NCBI RefSeq assembly: GCF_943846705.1
Contig: NZ_OX044366.1
Coordinates: 1,612,001-1,676,000 of the forward strand
DNA: 64,000 nt
DNA from: an uncultured Pseudomonas sp.
GTDB lineage: Bacteria; Pseudomonadota; Gammaproteobacteria; Pseudomonadales; Pseudomonadaceae
Direction: 5' to 3'
Part shown: one piece after another, positions 1 through 8,666 of the stretch
How the letters are laid out: each line of letters starts with the position of its first letter
How positions within the stretch are numbered: the stretch's first letter is position 1
The notes under the pieces: model-generated
Databases searched by the model: none
What the model saw: the letters and a program-made list of their open reading frames with translations, nothing else
What the model was told of the DNA's origin: nothing
Position numbers and translations under genes: made by a program

Positions 1-789
1 GTTAACGCCTTCAACCAGAATCGCGGCCCTGGCGCGGTATTCCGCACCATTCCGTCGAAAGTGCTGAGCATGGAAGACCTCGGTATGGGCGAGATCTTCC
101 GCAAAATATCTGATGTGCCACGCGGCTTGGTGCTGGTGACCGGGCCGACCGGTTCCGGTAAGTCGACCACCTTGGCGGCGATGCTCGACTACATCAACAG
201 CAATAAGTATCACCACATTCTGACCGTCGAAGACCCGATCGAATTCGTTCATGAATCGAAAAAGTGCCTGATCAACCAGCGTGAAGTGCACCGCGACACC
301 CTTGGCTTCTCCGAAGCCCTGCGCTCGGCGCTGCGTGAAGACCCGGACATCATTCTGGTCGGCGAGATGCGTGACCTGGAAACCATCCGCCTGGCCCTGA
401 CGGCCGCAGAAACGGGGCACCTGGTCTTTGGCACCCTGCACACCACCTCGGCGGCCAAGACCATCGACCGCGTGGTGGACGTATTCCCTGCCGAAGAAAA
501 GTCCATGGTTCGCTCCATGCTTTCCGAGTCACTGCAGTCGGTTATCTCGCAGACCCTGCTGAAGAAAATCGGCGGCGGCCGCGTCGCCGCCCACGAAATC
601 ATGATCGGTACCCCGGCCATCCGTAACCTGATCCGTGAAGACAAGGTGGCGCAGATGTACTCGGCGATTCAGACCGGCGGTTCGCTGGGCATGCAGACCC
701 TGGATTCTTGCCTGAAAACCCTGGTTTCCAAGGGCATCGTCAGCCGTGAAGCGGCCCGTGAAAAGGCCAAGACCCCGGAAAACTTCTAA
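1..789 (+). CDS. pilT: Type IV pilus retraction ATPase PilT (5' truncated by window edge)
   Basis: Hexameric cytoplasmic ATPase that depolymerises the type IV pilus and powers twitching motility. The reading frame is open from base 1 and has no start codon in the window, so the N-terminal part lies upstream. Visible are the Walker A motif GPTGSGKST (about 142-168), an Asp-box/Walker B stretch (PDIILVGEMRD), the HTTSAAKTIDR region and the PilT-specific C-terminal AIRNLIRE motif (about 616-640). It ends in TAA and is followed 106 bp later by pilU, the usual order. The AIRNLIRE motif and the partner gene separate it from PilB. Identity is very secure. Confidence 0.97.
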   Translation, partial: VNAFNQNRGPGAVFRTIPSKVLSMEDLGMGEIFRKISDVPRGLVLVTGPTGSGKSTTLAAMLDYINSNKYHHILTVEDPIEFVHESKKCLINQREVHRDTLGFSEALRSALREDPDIILVGEMRDLETIRLALTAAETGHLVFGTLHTTSAAKTIDRVVDVFPAEEKSMVRSMLSESLQSVISQTLLKKIGGGRVAAHEIMIGTPAIRNLIREDKVAQMYSAIQTGGSLGMQTLDSCLKTLVSKGIVSREAAREKAKTPENF

Positions 790-895
790 ATTGACAGGAC
801 CCGGCCGGCAATTGCCTGTCGGGTTTAGCCCGGCGGTAGCACGCGCGCCTGCCGCTGGCTTTGCATAACCGCGTGATGCACATGGGCGAACACTA

Positions 896-2041
896 ATGGA
901 ATTCGAGAAACTGCTGCGTCTGATGGTCGAGAAGGGTGGCTCCGACCTGTTTATTACCGCAGGCGTGCCGCCGTCGATGAAGGTCAACGGCAAAATTATG
1001 CCGATTACCAAGACGCCCATGTCGCCAGAGCAAACCCGTGAAACCGTACACGCGGTGATGAACGAGCAGCAGCGCCGTGACTTTACTGAGAATCACGAGT
1101 GTAACTTCGCCATCAGCGCCCGTGGTATTGGGCGTTTCCGGGTCAGCGCCTTCTATCAGCGCAACCTGGCCGGCATGGTCTTGCGTCGTATCGAGACCAA
1201 TATTCCGACCCTGGATGAGCTGAAGTTGCCGGAAGTTCTCAAGAAGCTGGCGCTGACCAAGCGCGGGCTGGTGCTCTTTGTGGGTGCCACTGGTACCGGT
1301 AAGTCGACTTCTCTGGCGGCGATGATCGGCTATCGCAACAAGAACAGTAGCGGTCACATCATCTCCATTGAAGACCCGATCGAATACATCCATCAGCATC
1401 AGAGCTGCATTGTCACCCAGCGTGAAGTGGGTATCGACACCGAATCGTTTGAGGTGGCGCTGAAAAACACCCTGCGTCAGGCTCCGGATGTGATCTTGAT
1501 CGGTGAGGTGCGCACCCGCGAAACCATGGACCATGCCGTGGCCTTCGCCGAAACCGGGCACCTGTGCCTGGCCACCTTGCACGCCAACAACGCTAACCAG
1601 GCGTTGGACCGGATCATCAACTTCTTCCCGGCCGATCGGCAGAATCAGGTGTGGATGGACTTGTCGCTGAACCTCAAGGCCATCGTCGCACAGCAACTGA
1701 TACCAACTCCCGATGGCAAAGGCCGGCGTGCGGTGATCGAAGTGTTGATCAACACCCCGCTGGCGGCGGACTTGATCCGCAAAGGCGAGGTGCACGAGCT
1801 CAAGGCGCTGATGAAGCGCTCCACCGAGCAGGGTATGCAAACCTTCGATCAGGCGCTGTACAACCTCTACAGCCAGGGCGAGATCACCTACGAAGATGCG
1901 CTGCTGTACGCAGACTCGGCCAACGACCTGCGCCTGATGATCAAGCTCGGTTCGGAAACCGATGGCGATCACCTGAGCAGCATGGCTCAGGGCCTCTCGT
2001 TGGAAGTCAGTGATGAGGAGCCCGGCCGGCGTTTCCGCTGA
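896..2041 (+). CDS. pilU: PilT-dependent retraction ATPase PilU
   Basis: Accessory retraction ATPase that works with PilT and is needed for normal twitching. The 381 aa length matches the family. An N-terminal PAS-like region is followed by Walker A GATGTGKST (residues about 130-138), Walker B-type PDVILIGEVRTRE and a C-terminal helix bundle ending in a polar tail. The start ATG at 896 gives the typical MEFEKLLRLMVEKGGSDLF opening. It lies 106 bp after pilT on the same strand and is followed by a small terminator hairpin. A long antisense frame over this gene is a codon-bias shadow. Confidence 0.96.
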   Translation: MEFEKLLRLMVEKGGSDLFITAGVPPSMKVNGKIMPITKTPMSPEQTRETVHAVMNEQQRRDFTENHECNFAISARGIGRFRVSAFYQRNLAGMVLRRIETNIPTLDELKLPEVLKKLALTKRGLVLFVGATGTGKSTSLAAMIGYRNKNSSGHIISIEDPIEYIHQHQSCIVTQREVGIDTESFEVALKNTLRQAPDVILIGEVRTRETMDHAVAFAETGHLCLATLHANNANQALDRIINFFPADRQNQVWMDLSLNLKAIVAQQLIPTPDGKGRRAVIEVLINTPLAADLIRKGEVHELKALMKRSTEQGMQTFDQALYNLYSQGEITYEDALLYADSANDLRLMIKLGSETDGDHLSSMAQGLSLEVSDEEPGRRFR

Positions 2042-2054
2042 CGGCGGTGGTAAA

Positions 2055-2078
2055 CAAGCCCGCGTCAGCGGGTTTTTT
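2055..2078 (+). terminator. Rho-independent terminator after pilU
   Basis: A CCCGC-GTCA-GCGGG hairpin is followed by six T residues, 18 bp after the pilU stop. It would end the pilTU transcript before the TM2 gene, although the stem is only 5 bp and read-through is likely. Confidence 0.65.
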
Positions 2079-2142
2079 ATTGCAGCGAAACCTTGAGGCG
2101 CATGACCGGTCTTAAGCGCACAGGATAAACAAGGAGAGCTAT

Positions 2143-2544
2143 ATGGATACAAGGCACGATACCCATAGCAAGGTTATAGGCTACCTGTTGTGGATCTTTG
2201 GTTTTCTCGGTGCGCACCGTTTCTATTACGGTAAGCCGGTTACCGGGACCATCTGGTTTTTTACCTTTGGCCTGCTATTTATCGGCTGGATCGTCGATCT
2301 GTTTCTGATTCCGGCAATGGATCGTGAAGCGGATCTACGTTTTACCGCAGGCGATACCGATTACAACGTGGCTTGGATTCTGCTGACCTTCCTCGGTATT
2401 TTCGGTGTGCACCGCATGTATCAGGGTAAGTGGATCACCGGGATTATTTACCTCTGTACTGGCGGCTTGTTGTTGCTAGGCGTGCTGTATGACTTCTGGA
2501 CGCTGAACACCCAGGTGTCGCTGAAGAACGCACAGCGGGCCTGA
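2143..2544 (+). CDS. Double TM2-domain membrane protein
   Basis: Small inner-membrane protein of 133 aa. It carries two consecutive TM2 units: residues about 8-60 with GFLGAHRFYYGK followed by a hydrophobic hairpin, and residues about 75-120 with GIFGVHRMYQGK and a second hairpin. The duplicated G-x-H-R-x-Y motif is the hallmark of TM2 domains. No enzymatic function is established for these proteins. ATG 2143 is preceded by AAGGAGAG at good spacing. It sits between the pilTU terminator and its own strong terminator, so it may be a separate transcription unit. Function is not known. Confidence 0.85.
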   Translation: MDTRHDTHSKVIGYLLWIFGFLGAHRFYYGKPVTGTIWFFTFGLLFIGWIVDLFLIPAMDREADLRFTAGDTDYNVAWILLTFLGIFGVHRMYQGKWITGIIYLCTGGLLLLGVLYDFWTLNTQVSLKNAQRA

Positions 2545-2553
2545 GTGTTCGGT

Positions 2554-2585
2554 AAAAAAAGCCCGCCATTTGGCGGGCTTTTTGT
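2554..2585. terminator. Strong bidirectional terminator
   Basis: AAAAGCCCGCCA / TGGCGGGCTTTT, a 12-bp stem with a 2-nt loop flanked by A and T runs. It serves the TM2 gene on the plus strand and the minus-strand pyrC-like gene that converges on it. Confidence 0.9.
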
Positions 2586-2652
2586 TTTTGCTTGTCCCTG
2601 TTGCTGGTTTTTAACGGCGCAGGGCAGACGCGCAGCGACCGTAAGCAGGTTC

Positions 2653-3924
2653 TCAGGCCTGGTAGCAGATGTGGCCATCAACCAGGGTGTAGCGCACTGC
2701 GCCAGGCAGGCAGTGGCCAATAAACGGGCAGTTGCTGCCTTTGGAAAACCAGCTTTCGCCAGCCAGAGTTGACGCCTGCGGGTCAAACAGCAGCAGGTCA
2801 GCTGCTGCGCCGACCTTGAGCCGGCCGAGCGGTAGGCCCAAGGCATCTGCCGGGCCGCTACTTAGGCGTGCTAGCAAAGTAGGCAGGTCGAGTAAGCCAT
2901 CTTGTACCAGGCTCATCGCCAACGGCAGGAGCAACTGCACACTGCTGATACCCGCTTCCGTGGCGCCGAATGGGGCCAGTTTAGCGTCACGTTCATGCGG
3001 CTGATGGTGGCTGGAGATGGCTGAAATTACACCGCTTTTCACCGCCGCCCGCAGACCATCTCGGTCAGCTGCCGTGCGCAGCGGAGGCTGCACGTGGTAC
3101 AGGCTGGAAAAGCCCTCCAGCGCCTCGTCAGTGAGGATTAACTGGTACATGGCCACGTCAGCTGTGACTGGCAGGCCGCGCGCCTGAGCATCGGCGATTA
3201 ACTGCGCGCCACGAGCGCTGGTCAGCTGGCTGAAATGCGCGCGCACGCCGGTTTGTTCGACCAGCAATAAGTCACGCGCCAAGGCCACGGTCTCGGCGCT
3301 TTCCGGAATGCCCGGCAGGCCGAGGAAACTGGCCATTGCGCCTTCATGTGCCAGACCGCCTTCGGCTAGATCGTGATCTTGAGAATGGAAGATCACCGTC
3401 AGGTCGAAGGTGGTTGCGTACTCCAGGGCGCGGCGCAGGGTGCGGTTATTGCGAAAGCTCTCGAGACCGTTGCCGAAGGCCACGCAGCCGGCGTCGCGTA
3501 ATGCCACCAGTTCGGCCAACTGCTCGCCTTCCAGACCTTTGCTTAGCGCGCCGATCGGGAAGACTTTGGTGTGCCCGGCCTCGCGGGCGCGGTCGAGAAT
3601 CAGCTCGGCCACGGCCGGGGTATCGAGTACCGGTTTGGTAAAGGGGGGGCAGCACAGGCTGGTGACGCCACCGGCAGCGGCGGCCAGGGTTTCCGTGGCA
3701 ATACTGCCTTTACGGCTGTAGCCCGGTTCGCGCAGGGCGACGTTGAGGTCGACCAGGCCAGGTGCGGCGACTAGGCCTTGGGCGTCGATGTTCTGCTCGA
3801 CGACAAAGCCGGCGGGAGCCTGGCCAATGGCGACAATCTTGGCGCTTTCGATAAAGATATCGGCGACCTGATCGAAGCCGCTGCTGGGATCGATCACCCG
3901 GGCTCCGAGGATACGGATACGCAT
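2653..3924 (-). CDS. pyrC': Dihydroorotase-like, non-catalytic PyrC' (ATCase partner)
   Basis: Amidohydrolase-fold homologue of dihydroorotase, 423 aa. In Pseudomonas such proteins, called PyrC' or PyrX, associate with PyrB to form the large aspartate transcarbamoylase complex and are not active dihydroorotases. The sequence supports this: the metal-binding HxH motif after beta-strand 1 is replaced by N61-V-A63 in the stretch DLNVALREPG, so two zinc ligands are missing. Its start overlaps the pyrB stop in TGATG, implying translational coupling and fixed stoichiometry. The true dihydroorotase must be elsewhere in the genome. Family call is secure; the structural role is taken from studied relatives. 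Confidence 0.93.
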   Translation of the reverse strand: MRIRILGARVIDPSSGFDQVADIFIESAKIVAIGQAPAGFVVEQNIDAQGLVAAPGLVDLNVALREPGYSRKGSIATETLAAAAGGVTSLCCPPFTKPVLDTPAVAELILDRAREAGHTKVFPIGALSKGLEGEQLAELVALRDAGCVAFGNGLESFRNNRTLRRALEYATTFDLTVIFHSQDHDLAEGGLAHEGAMASFLGLPGIPESAETVALARDLLLVEQTGVRAHFSQLTSARGAQLIADAQARGLPVTADVAMYQLILTDEALEGFSSLYHVQPPLRTAADRDGLRAAVKSGVISAISSHHQPHERDAKLAPFGATEAGISSVQLLLPLAMSLVQDGLLDLPTLLARLSSGPADALGLPLGRLKVGAAADLLLFDPQASTLAGESWFSKGSNCPFIGHCLPGAVRYTLVDGHICYQA

Positions 3925-4934
3925 CAGTTCTGCTCCTCGGCATCTTGATTGAGTAGGCGTTGGGCGTTTTGCCCGCTCATGGTCATGGACAGCACGGCCA
4001 TGCGAATGGCGATGCCGTAGGTAACCTGATTAAGGATCACCGATTGCGGGCCGTCGGCTACCGCTGATTCGATCTCAACGCCACGGTTGATCGGCCCAGG
4101 GTGCATTACCAGCGCATCGGGTTTCGCCAGTTTGAGGCGTTCTTCGGTCAGGCCGAACAGGCGGTAGAACTCGCCCTCGCTGGGCAGCAGGCCGCCGCTC
4201 ATGCGCTCACGCTGCAGGCGCAGCATGATCACCACGTCGACGTCCTTAAGGCCCTTGGCCATATCGCTGTAAACGCTGACGCCATATTGCTCAATACCGA
4301 CCGGCAGTAGGGTTTTGGGCGCGATCACGCGGATGTCCGGGCAGCCCAGGGTCTTCAGCGCGAGCATGTTCGAACGCGCGACCCGCGAGTGCAGGATGTC
4401 GCCAACAATCGCCACCGAGAGGTTCTCGAAGCTGCCCTTGTGGCGGCGGATGGTCAGCATGTCGAGCATGCCCTGGGTCGGGTGTGCGTGGCGGCCGTCG
4501 CCGCCGTTGATGATCGCCAGGTTCGGGCAGACATGCTCGGCAATAAAGTGCGCGGCGCCGGAGTCGCCGTGGCGCACGACGAAGATGTCGGCGGCCATGG
4601 CTTCGAGGTTGCGTAGGGTGTCGAACAGGGTTTCGCCCTTGCTGGTCGAACTGGTCGACACGTTGAGGCTGATTACGTCGGCGGACAGGCGCTGGGCGGC
4701 CAGCTCGAAGGTGGTGCGGGTGCGCGTGGAGTTCTCGAAGAACACGTTGCACACGGTCTTGCCGCGCAGCAGCGGGACTTTCTTTACGGCCCGCTCGCCG
4801 ACCTCAAGGAAGGAATCGGCAGTGTCGAGAATTTCTGTCAGCAGTTCGCGCGGCAGGCCGTCGATGGACAGAAAGTGGCGCAGTTGGCCTTGGTCATTGA
4901 GCTGCAGCGGGCGCTTGGTGGCTAGGGTCGTCAT
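3924..4934 (-). CDS. pyrB: Aspartate carbamoyltransferase catalytic subunit
   Basis: Condenses carbamoyl phosphate with L-aspartate in de novo pyrimidine synthesis. The carbamoyl-phosphate loop FFENSTRTRTTFE (S69-R73), the swapped-loop stretch TSSTSKGET and the GGDGRHAHPTQ motif are all present. I chose ATG 4934, giving 336 aa. An upstream in-frame ATG at 4955 would overlap pyrR by 11 bp and adds a stretch I do not recognise from relatives. It is coupled to pyrC' downstream and lies 10 bp after pyrR. The long N-terminal arm is typical of Pseudomonas PyrB, which assembles with PyrC'. Confidence 0.95.
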   Translation of the reverse strand: MTTLATKRPLQLNDQGQLRHFLSIDGLPRELLTEILDTADSFLEVGERAVKKVPLLRGKTVCNVFFENSTRTRTTFELAAQRLSADVISLNVSTSSTSKGETLFDTLRNLEAMAADIFVVRHGDSGAAHFIAEHVCPNLAIINGGDGRHAHPTQGMLDMLTIRRHKGSFENLSVAIVGDILHSRVARSNMLALKTLGCPDIRVIAPKTLLPVGIEQYGVSVYSDMAKGLKDVDVVIMLRLQRERMSGGLLPSEGEFYRLFGLTEERLKLAKPDALVMHPGPINRGVEIESAVADGPQSVILNQVTYGIAIRMAVLSMTMSGQNAQRLLNQDAEEQN

Positions 4935-4944
4935 CGAGCGAGTC

Positions 4945-5451
4945 TCAGTTGGCAAGCGTCTGGAATTCGAGGGTCAGCGGCGTCGGGCCGGATAATTTTA
5001 CCCGTTGATCCACCGCCAGCGACAGGGTTGCGCCGACTACGTCGGGACGAATCGGCAGTTCGCGGGCATTCAAGTCGAGCAAGCTAACCAGGGTTACGCT
5101 GGCTGGGCGGCCGTAGTCGAACAGCTCGTTAAGCGCGGCGCGGATGGTGCGGCCGCTCATCAGCACGTCGTCGATCAGCACCAGGTGCTGGCCCTCGATC
5201 TCGAACGGCAACTCGGACGGCTGCACCTGCGGGTGCAGGCCGTTCTGGGTGAAGTCATCCCGGTAGAAGGACACGTCGAGAATGCCCAGCGGGTCTTCGC
5301 GGTTCAGCGCTTCGAGCAGGGCCTGGGCGACCCAGACGCCGCCGGTGCGGATGCCGATAAAGCGCGGCTCGCTGATCCGCCGCTTGTTCAGGTGGCTGGT
5401 CAGCGCGGCGGCCATTTGCGGCAGCAGTTCGGCCGGGTTGGGTAAGCTCAT
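4945..5451 (-). CDS. pyrR: PyrR bifunctional pyrimidine regulator / uracil phosphoribosyltransferase
   Basis: Protein of 168 aa with the type I phosphoribosyltransferase fold. The PRPP loop reads LVLIDDVLMSGRTIRAAL in the second half. PyrR proteins can carry weak UPRTase activity and regulate pyr genes; in Gram-positive bacteria this works by RNA attenuation, while the mechanism in Pseudomonas is less clear. ATG 5451 begins MSLPNPAELLPQM, and a longer frame upstream has no family support. It lies 32 bp after ruvX and 10 bp before pyrB, inside the gshB-to-pyrC' run. Confidence 0.93.
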   Translation of the reverse strand: MSLPNPAELLPQMAAALTSHLNKRRISEPRFIGIRTGGVWVAQALLEALNREDPLGILDVSFYRDDFTQNGLHPQVQPSELPFEIEGQHLVLIDDVLMSGRTIRAALNELFDYGRPASVTLVSLLDLNARELPIRPDVVGATLSLAVDQRVKLSGPTPLTLEFQTLAN

Positions 5452-5483
5452 GGCAACACTCCAGATACAGATTCGGCGGGCAG

Positions 5484-5927
5484 TTAGCCCGAGCAATTTT
5501 CTTCTAGCCAGCCTTGCAGTAACAGCGCAGCGGCAAGGGCGTCGACCGGGCGTTCGCGGTAGCCGCTGGTCTGCCCCTGTTGCAAGCGTTGGCCCTTGGC
5601 CTCGTAAGTGGTCAGGCGCTCGTCGTGGGTGTGTACGGGCAGGTTGAAACGGCCGTTGAGGCGGCGGGCGAATTTTTCTGCGCGCTCGCTCATCTCGCTT
5701 TTCGTGCCATCCATGTTCAGCGGCAGGCCGACGACGATGGCATCGGGTTGCCATTCCTTGATCAAGGCTTCGACTTTCTGCCAGTCCGGCACCCCGTTCT
5801 GCGCCTTGAGGATGCACAGCTCACGGGCCTGGCCGGTGATGATCTGGCCGACCGCCACGCCAATCTGTTTGCTGCCGTAATCAAAGCCCAGCAGCAGGCG
5901 CAGCGGTTTTGCCTTGGTTTCAGTCAT
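5484..5927 (-). CDS. ruvX: RuvX/YqgF RNase H-fold putative Holliday junction resolvase
   Basis: Protein of 147 aa in the YqgF family, an RNase H-like nuclease linked to pre-16S rRNA 5'-end processing and proposed as a Holliday junction resolvase. The first catalytic acid is in LLGFDYGSKQIGVAVG, and further motifs are VVGLPLNMDGT and the C-terminal DALAAALLLQGW. Its start codon overlaps the yqgE stop by one base (TGATG), so the two are translationally coupled, a very common pairing in Gammaproteobacteria. Confidence 0.94.
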   Translation of the reverse strand: MTETKAKPLRLLLGFDYGSKQIGVAVGQIITGQARELCILKAQNGVPDWQKVEALIKEWQPDAIVVGLPLNMDGTKSEMSERAEKFARRLNGRFNLPVHTHDERLTTYEAKGQRLQQGQTSGYRERPVDALAAALLLQGWLEENCSG

Positions 5928-6496
5928 CAGGCGTGTCCCGCTTGTGAGGTGAGCAGGCTGAGGTTGACGCCCAGGCGTGCGGCGGCCGCATTGAGGCGCT
6001 GGTCGAAGGGCAGGTCGAAGAGGATGCTGTTGTCGGCTGGGCAGGTCAGCCAGGCGTTATCAACCAGCTCGGCTTCCAGTTGTCCGGCTTCCCAGCCGGC
6101 ATAGCCAAGGGTAATCAGGTATTTTTCCGGGCCGCTGCCGTCGGCAATGGCGAACAGCACGTCTTGCGATGTCGACAGGCCCAGTTCGCCCAGCTCCAGC
6201 GTCGCCTGGTACTGCGGGCCGCTGGGGTGCAGGACAAAGCCGCGGTCGGTCTGCACCGGGCCGCCCGTAAAGATCGGCAGGCTTTGGCACAGCACCGGTG
6301 GCTCGTCATCCGGGCGCAGTTGTTCGAGAACGTCGGCCAGGTTGAGGCCGTTGGGCTTGTTGATCACCAGGCCCATGGCACCGTGCTCGTTATGGTCGAT
6401 CAGGTAGGTAACGGTCTGCGCAAAACGCGGATCGGCCATGTGCGGCATGGCAATCAGGAAGTGGTGCTTGAGGTAGCTGGGGCTGGCGTCTTTCAT
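5927..6496 (-). CDS. algH: YqgE/AlgH family protein
   Basis: Protein of 189 aa (UPF0301). Its P. aeruginosa relative AlgH has been linked to alginate regulation, but its molecular function is unsettled. The conserved opening SYLKHHFLIAMPHM and the blocks GAMGLVINKP, IFTGGPVQTDRGFVLH and GYAGWEAGQLE are all visible. I chose ATG 6496 because an upstream in-frame ATG at 6538 would extend into an intergenic heptamer-like repeat. It is coupled to ruvX downstream. Confidence 0.92.
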   Translation of the reverse strand: MKDASPSYLKHHFLIAMPHMADPRFAQTVTYLIDHNEHGAMGLVINKPNGLNLADVLEQLRPDDEPPVLCQSLPIFTGGPVQTDRGFVLHPSGPQYQATLELGELGLSTSQDVLFAIADGSGPEKYLITLGYAGWEAGQLEAELVDNAWLTCPADNSILFDLPFDQRLNAAAARLGVNLSLLTSQAGHA

Positions 6497-6580
6497 GGGG
6501 GTAGTTTGGAGCTTTGCGCGGCAAGCCTCAAGCTGCAAACTTTTGCCCCGGTTTGCGCTGGGCGATTTTTGTGGATTCGC

Positions 6581-7525
6581 TCAGTTGCTCGACAGGCGAT
6601 CGCCGCGCGCGAAGCGCCAGGTGCGGATGATTTCCAGGCGGTCGACATCGGCCAGGTCGCCGGTGAACGGGGCGAACGGTGCTGCCAGGCGCACGATGCG
6701 CAACGCAGCTTGATCCAGCAGGCGCTGCCCGGAAGATTCCAGTACCTGTACTTCGTACAGCGTGCCATCGCGATTGATCGATACCAGCAGGCGCAGGTTG
6801 CCGTAGATGCCCTGGCGTCGCGCATCATCGGGGTAGTTGAGGTTGCCGACGCGCTCGACCTTTTTGCGCCATTCATCCTTGTACCAGGCACCCTTGTCGC
6901 GCATGGTCGAGGCGGCGCTGATGCGGTGAACTTTCGGCCGTTTGGCGTATTGCTGCACTTCTAGGGCCAGCTCGGCTTCCAGGCTGGCGATCTCCGCGGA
7001 CAGTTGCGCGCTGTCGAACACCGGGGCTGGTCGGGTTTGCGGGGTGGGCTTGGCTTCTTCGCGCTTGACCGGAGTTTTCTGCTGCTGCGGAGCGCGAGTG
7101 GCGACCGCCGCTTTGGGGGCTTGCTGGCGTATGGCCGGCTGTTGCGGGGCAGCGGGTGGCGTTACGCGCTTGACTTCGCTGTCTTGAAACAGGGCCTGCT
7201 CAGTGGTTTTCGGCGCCGCTTTATGTTCCAGGGTGCCACTGCCTTGCTGATTGTCTTGGGCGAGAAAATCAGCCTGCTTGGGCTTTTCTTCACTTTTAAA
7301 GGTGGAGAGGGTGATTTCCAGGGTTTTGCTGATCTGGCTGGGCTCGGCCAGGGTAAAGCCCAGGCCGAGGATCAGGGCGGCATGCAACACGGCGGCGAGG
7401 AACAGGGTAAAGCCCAGGCGGTCCGCCGGCTTTACGCCGGCGCTGGAAAGTTCAGGTGGTTGGGCTGCTGCGTTCATCGCGTATCGGGTCTGCTCAGGTT
7501 GCTGCGCAGTCTGCCGAGGGTGCAT
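6581..7525 (-). CDS. tonB3: Energy transducer TonB (TonB3-like)
   Basis: Inner-membrane-anchored transducer of 314 aa that couples the proton motive force to outer-membrane processes. A single N-terminal transmembrane helix (residues about 36-58), a proline/alanine/glutamine-rich periplasmic linker and the C-terminal TonB domain are evident; the last shows YPDDARRQGIYGNLRLLV and a final TWRFARGDR. In P. aeruginosa the tonB3 gene sits at this same place between gshB and algH and is needed for twitching motility, which fits the pilG cluster next door. An internal ATG at 7477 (MNAAAQPPE) is a plausible alternative start, giving 298 aa. Orthology is inferred mainly from position. Confidence 0.9.
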   Translation of the reverse strand: MHPRQTAQQPEQTRYAMNAAAQPPELSSAGVKPADRLGFTLFLAAVLHAALILGLGFTLAEPSQISKTLEITLSTFKSEEKPKQADFLAQDNQQGSGTLEHKAAPKTTEQALFQDSEVKRVTPPAAPQQPAIRQQAPKAAVATRAPQQQKTPVKREEAKPTPQTRPAPVFDSAQLSAEIASLEAELALEVQQYAKRPKVHRISAASTMRDKGAWYKDEWRKKVERVGNLNYPDDARRQGIYGNLRLLVSINRDGTLYEVQVLESSGQRLLDQAALRIVRLAAPFAPFTGDLADVDRLEIIRTWRFARGDRLSSN

Positions 7526-7533
7526 GGAAAAGT

Positions 7534-8496
7534 CTATGAAGCACTGCGCGCATTGAGCTTCTCGGCAATTTTGTCCATCAGGCGCTCACCGATGCGCGTG
7601 TCAAAGGCTTCGTCGATCTCGCGGATGCAGGTCGGGCTGGTCACGTTGATCTCGGTCAGGTGCTCGCCGATTACATCCAGGCCAACAAACAGCAGGCCTT
7701 TCTCACGCAGGGTGGGGCCGACAGCGGCGGCGATTTCACGGTCGCGCTCGCTCAGCGGTCGGGCTTCACCGCGGCCACCTGCGGCAAGGTTGCCGCGCGT
7801 CTCGCCGGCAGCCGGAATACGCGCCAGGCAGTAGGGCACAGGTTCACCGTCGATCATCAGAATGCGCTTGTCGCCATCCTTGATCGCCGGCAGATAACCC
7901 TGGGCCATGATCTGTTGCTGGCCATGGTTGGTCAGGGTCTCGAGGATCACCGAAAGGTTGGGATCGCCCTCGCGATGACGAAATATCATCGATCCGCCCA
8001 TACCATCGAGGGGTTTGAGAATGATGTCACGCTGCTCTTTGGCAAACTCGCGCAGAATGTCGGCTCTACGGCTGACCACGGTCGGCGGTGTGTATTGGCT
8101 GAACTGGGTGGCAAAGTACTTTTCATTACAGTCGCGCAGACTTTGCGGGCGGTTAACCACCAGTGTGCCGGCTTGCTCGGCTTGTTCCAGCAGGTAAGTG
8201 GAGTAGACGAACTCGTTATCGAAGGGTGGATCCTTGCGCATCAGGATCACATCCAGCTCGCTTAACGCAACATCCTGCTCACTGCCTAGCTCGAACCAGC
8301 GTTGTGGGTCGTTGAATACGTTAAGCTCTGAAAGCCGAGCGCGGGCTTCGCCCTTGGCTTGGTAAAGATCTTTCTGTTCCATATAAAAGAGGGACCAGCC
8401 GCGCGCTTGGGCGGCTAGCAACATGGCCAGCGAACTGTCCTTTTTGAAGGCGATTTGGGTGATGGGATCCATGACAATGCCGAGGCGGACGCTCAT
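7534..8496 (-). CDS. gshB: Glutathione synthetase
   Basis: ATP-grasp enzyme joining gamma-glutamylcysteine and glycine to make glutathione. It is 320 aa from ATG 8496 (MSVRLGIVMDPITQIAFKKD), matching family length. The prokaryotic GSH-S blocks IILKPLDGMGGSMIFR, AQGYLPAIKDGDKRI, RIPAAGETRGNLAAGGRGE and NVTSPTCIREID are all visible. It is the first gene of the minus-strand run ending in pyrC' and is divergent from pilG. The longer frame to 8619 has no support. Confidence 0.96.
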   Translation of the reverse strand: MSVRLGIVMDPITQIAFKKDSSLAMLLAAQARGWSLFYMEQKDLYQAKGEARARLSELNVFNDPQRWFELGSEQDVALSELDVILMRKDPPFDNEFVYSTYLLEQAEQAGTLVVNRPQSLRDCNEKYFATQFSQYTPPTVVSRRADILREFAKEQRDIILKPLDGMGGSMIFRHREGDPNLSVILETLTNHGQQQIMAQGYLPAIKDGDKRILMIDGEPVPYCLARIPAAGETRGNLAAGGRGEARPLSERDREIAAAVGPTLREKGLLFVGLDVIGEHLTEINVTSPTCIREIDEAFDTRIGERLMDKIAEKLNARSAS

Positions 8497-8562
8497 GGCG
8501 GTGTTCTCCGTAAAGTGGCAGTGATTAAAGTGTGCTGGGGCCAATATTGCGTCAGGGTGGCG

Positions 8563-8574
8563 CTGACATGTCAG
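8563..8574. promoter_or_regulatory. 12-bp perfect palindrome between gshB and pilG
   Basis: CTGACATGTCAG is a perfect dyad located 67-78 bp upstream of gshB in the divergent gshB/pilG control region. It could be an operator, but no regulator is indicated by the sequence. Confidence 0.3.
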
Positions 8575-8666
8575 GGGGTCAAGGAAAAACCTTGGCCCGC
8601 CCCGGCTTATAGATTGCATCTAGAGAGTGTGCTAAAAAGGCCCGACGATCGGGGGGTAGCCCGTCG

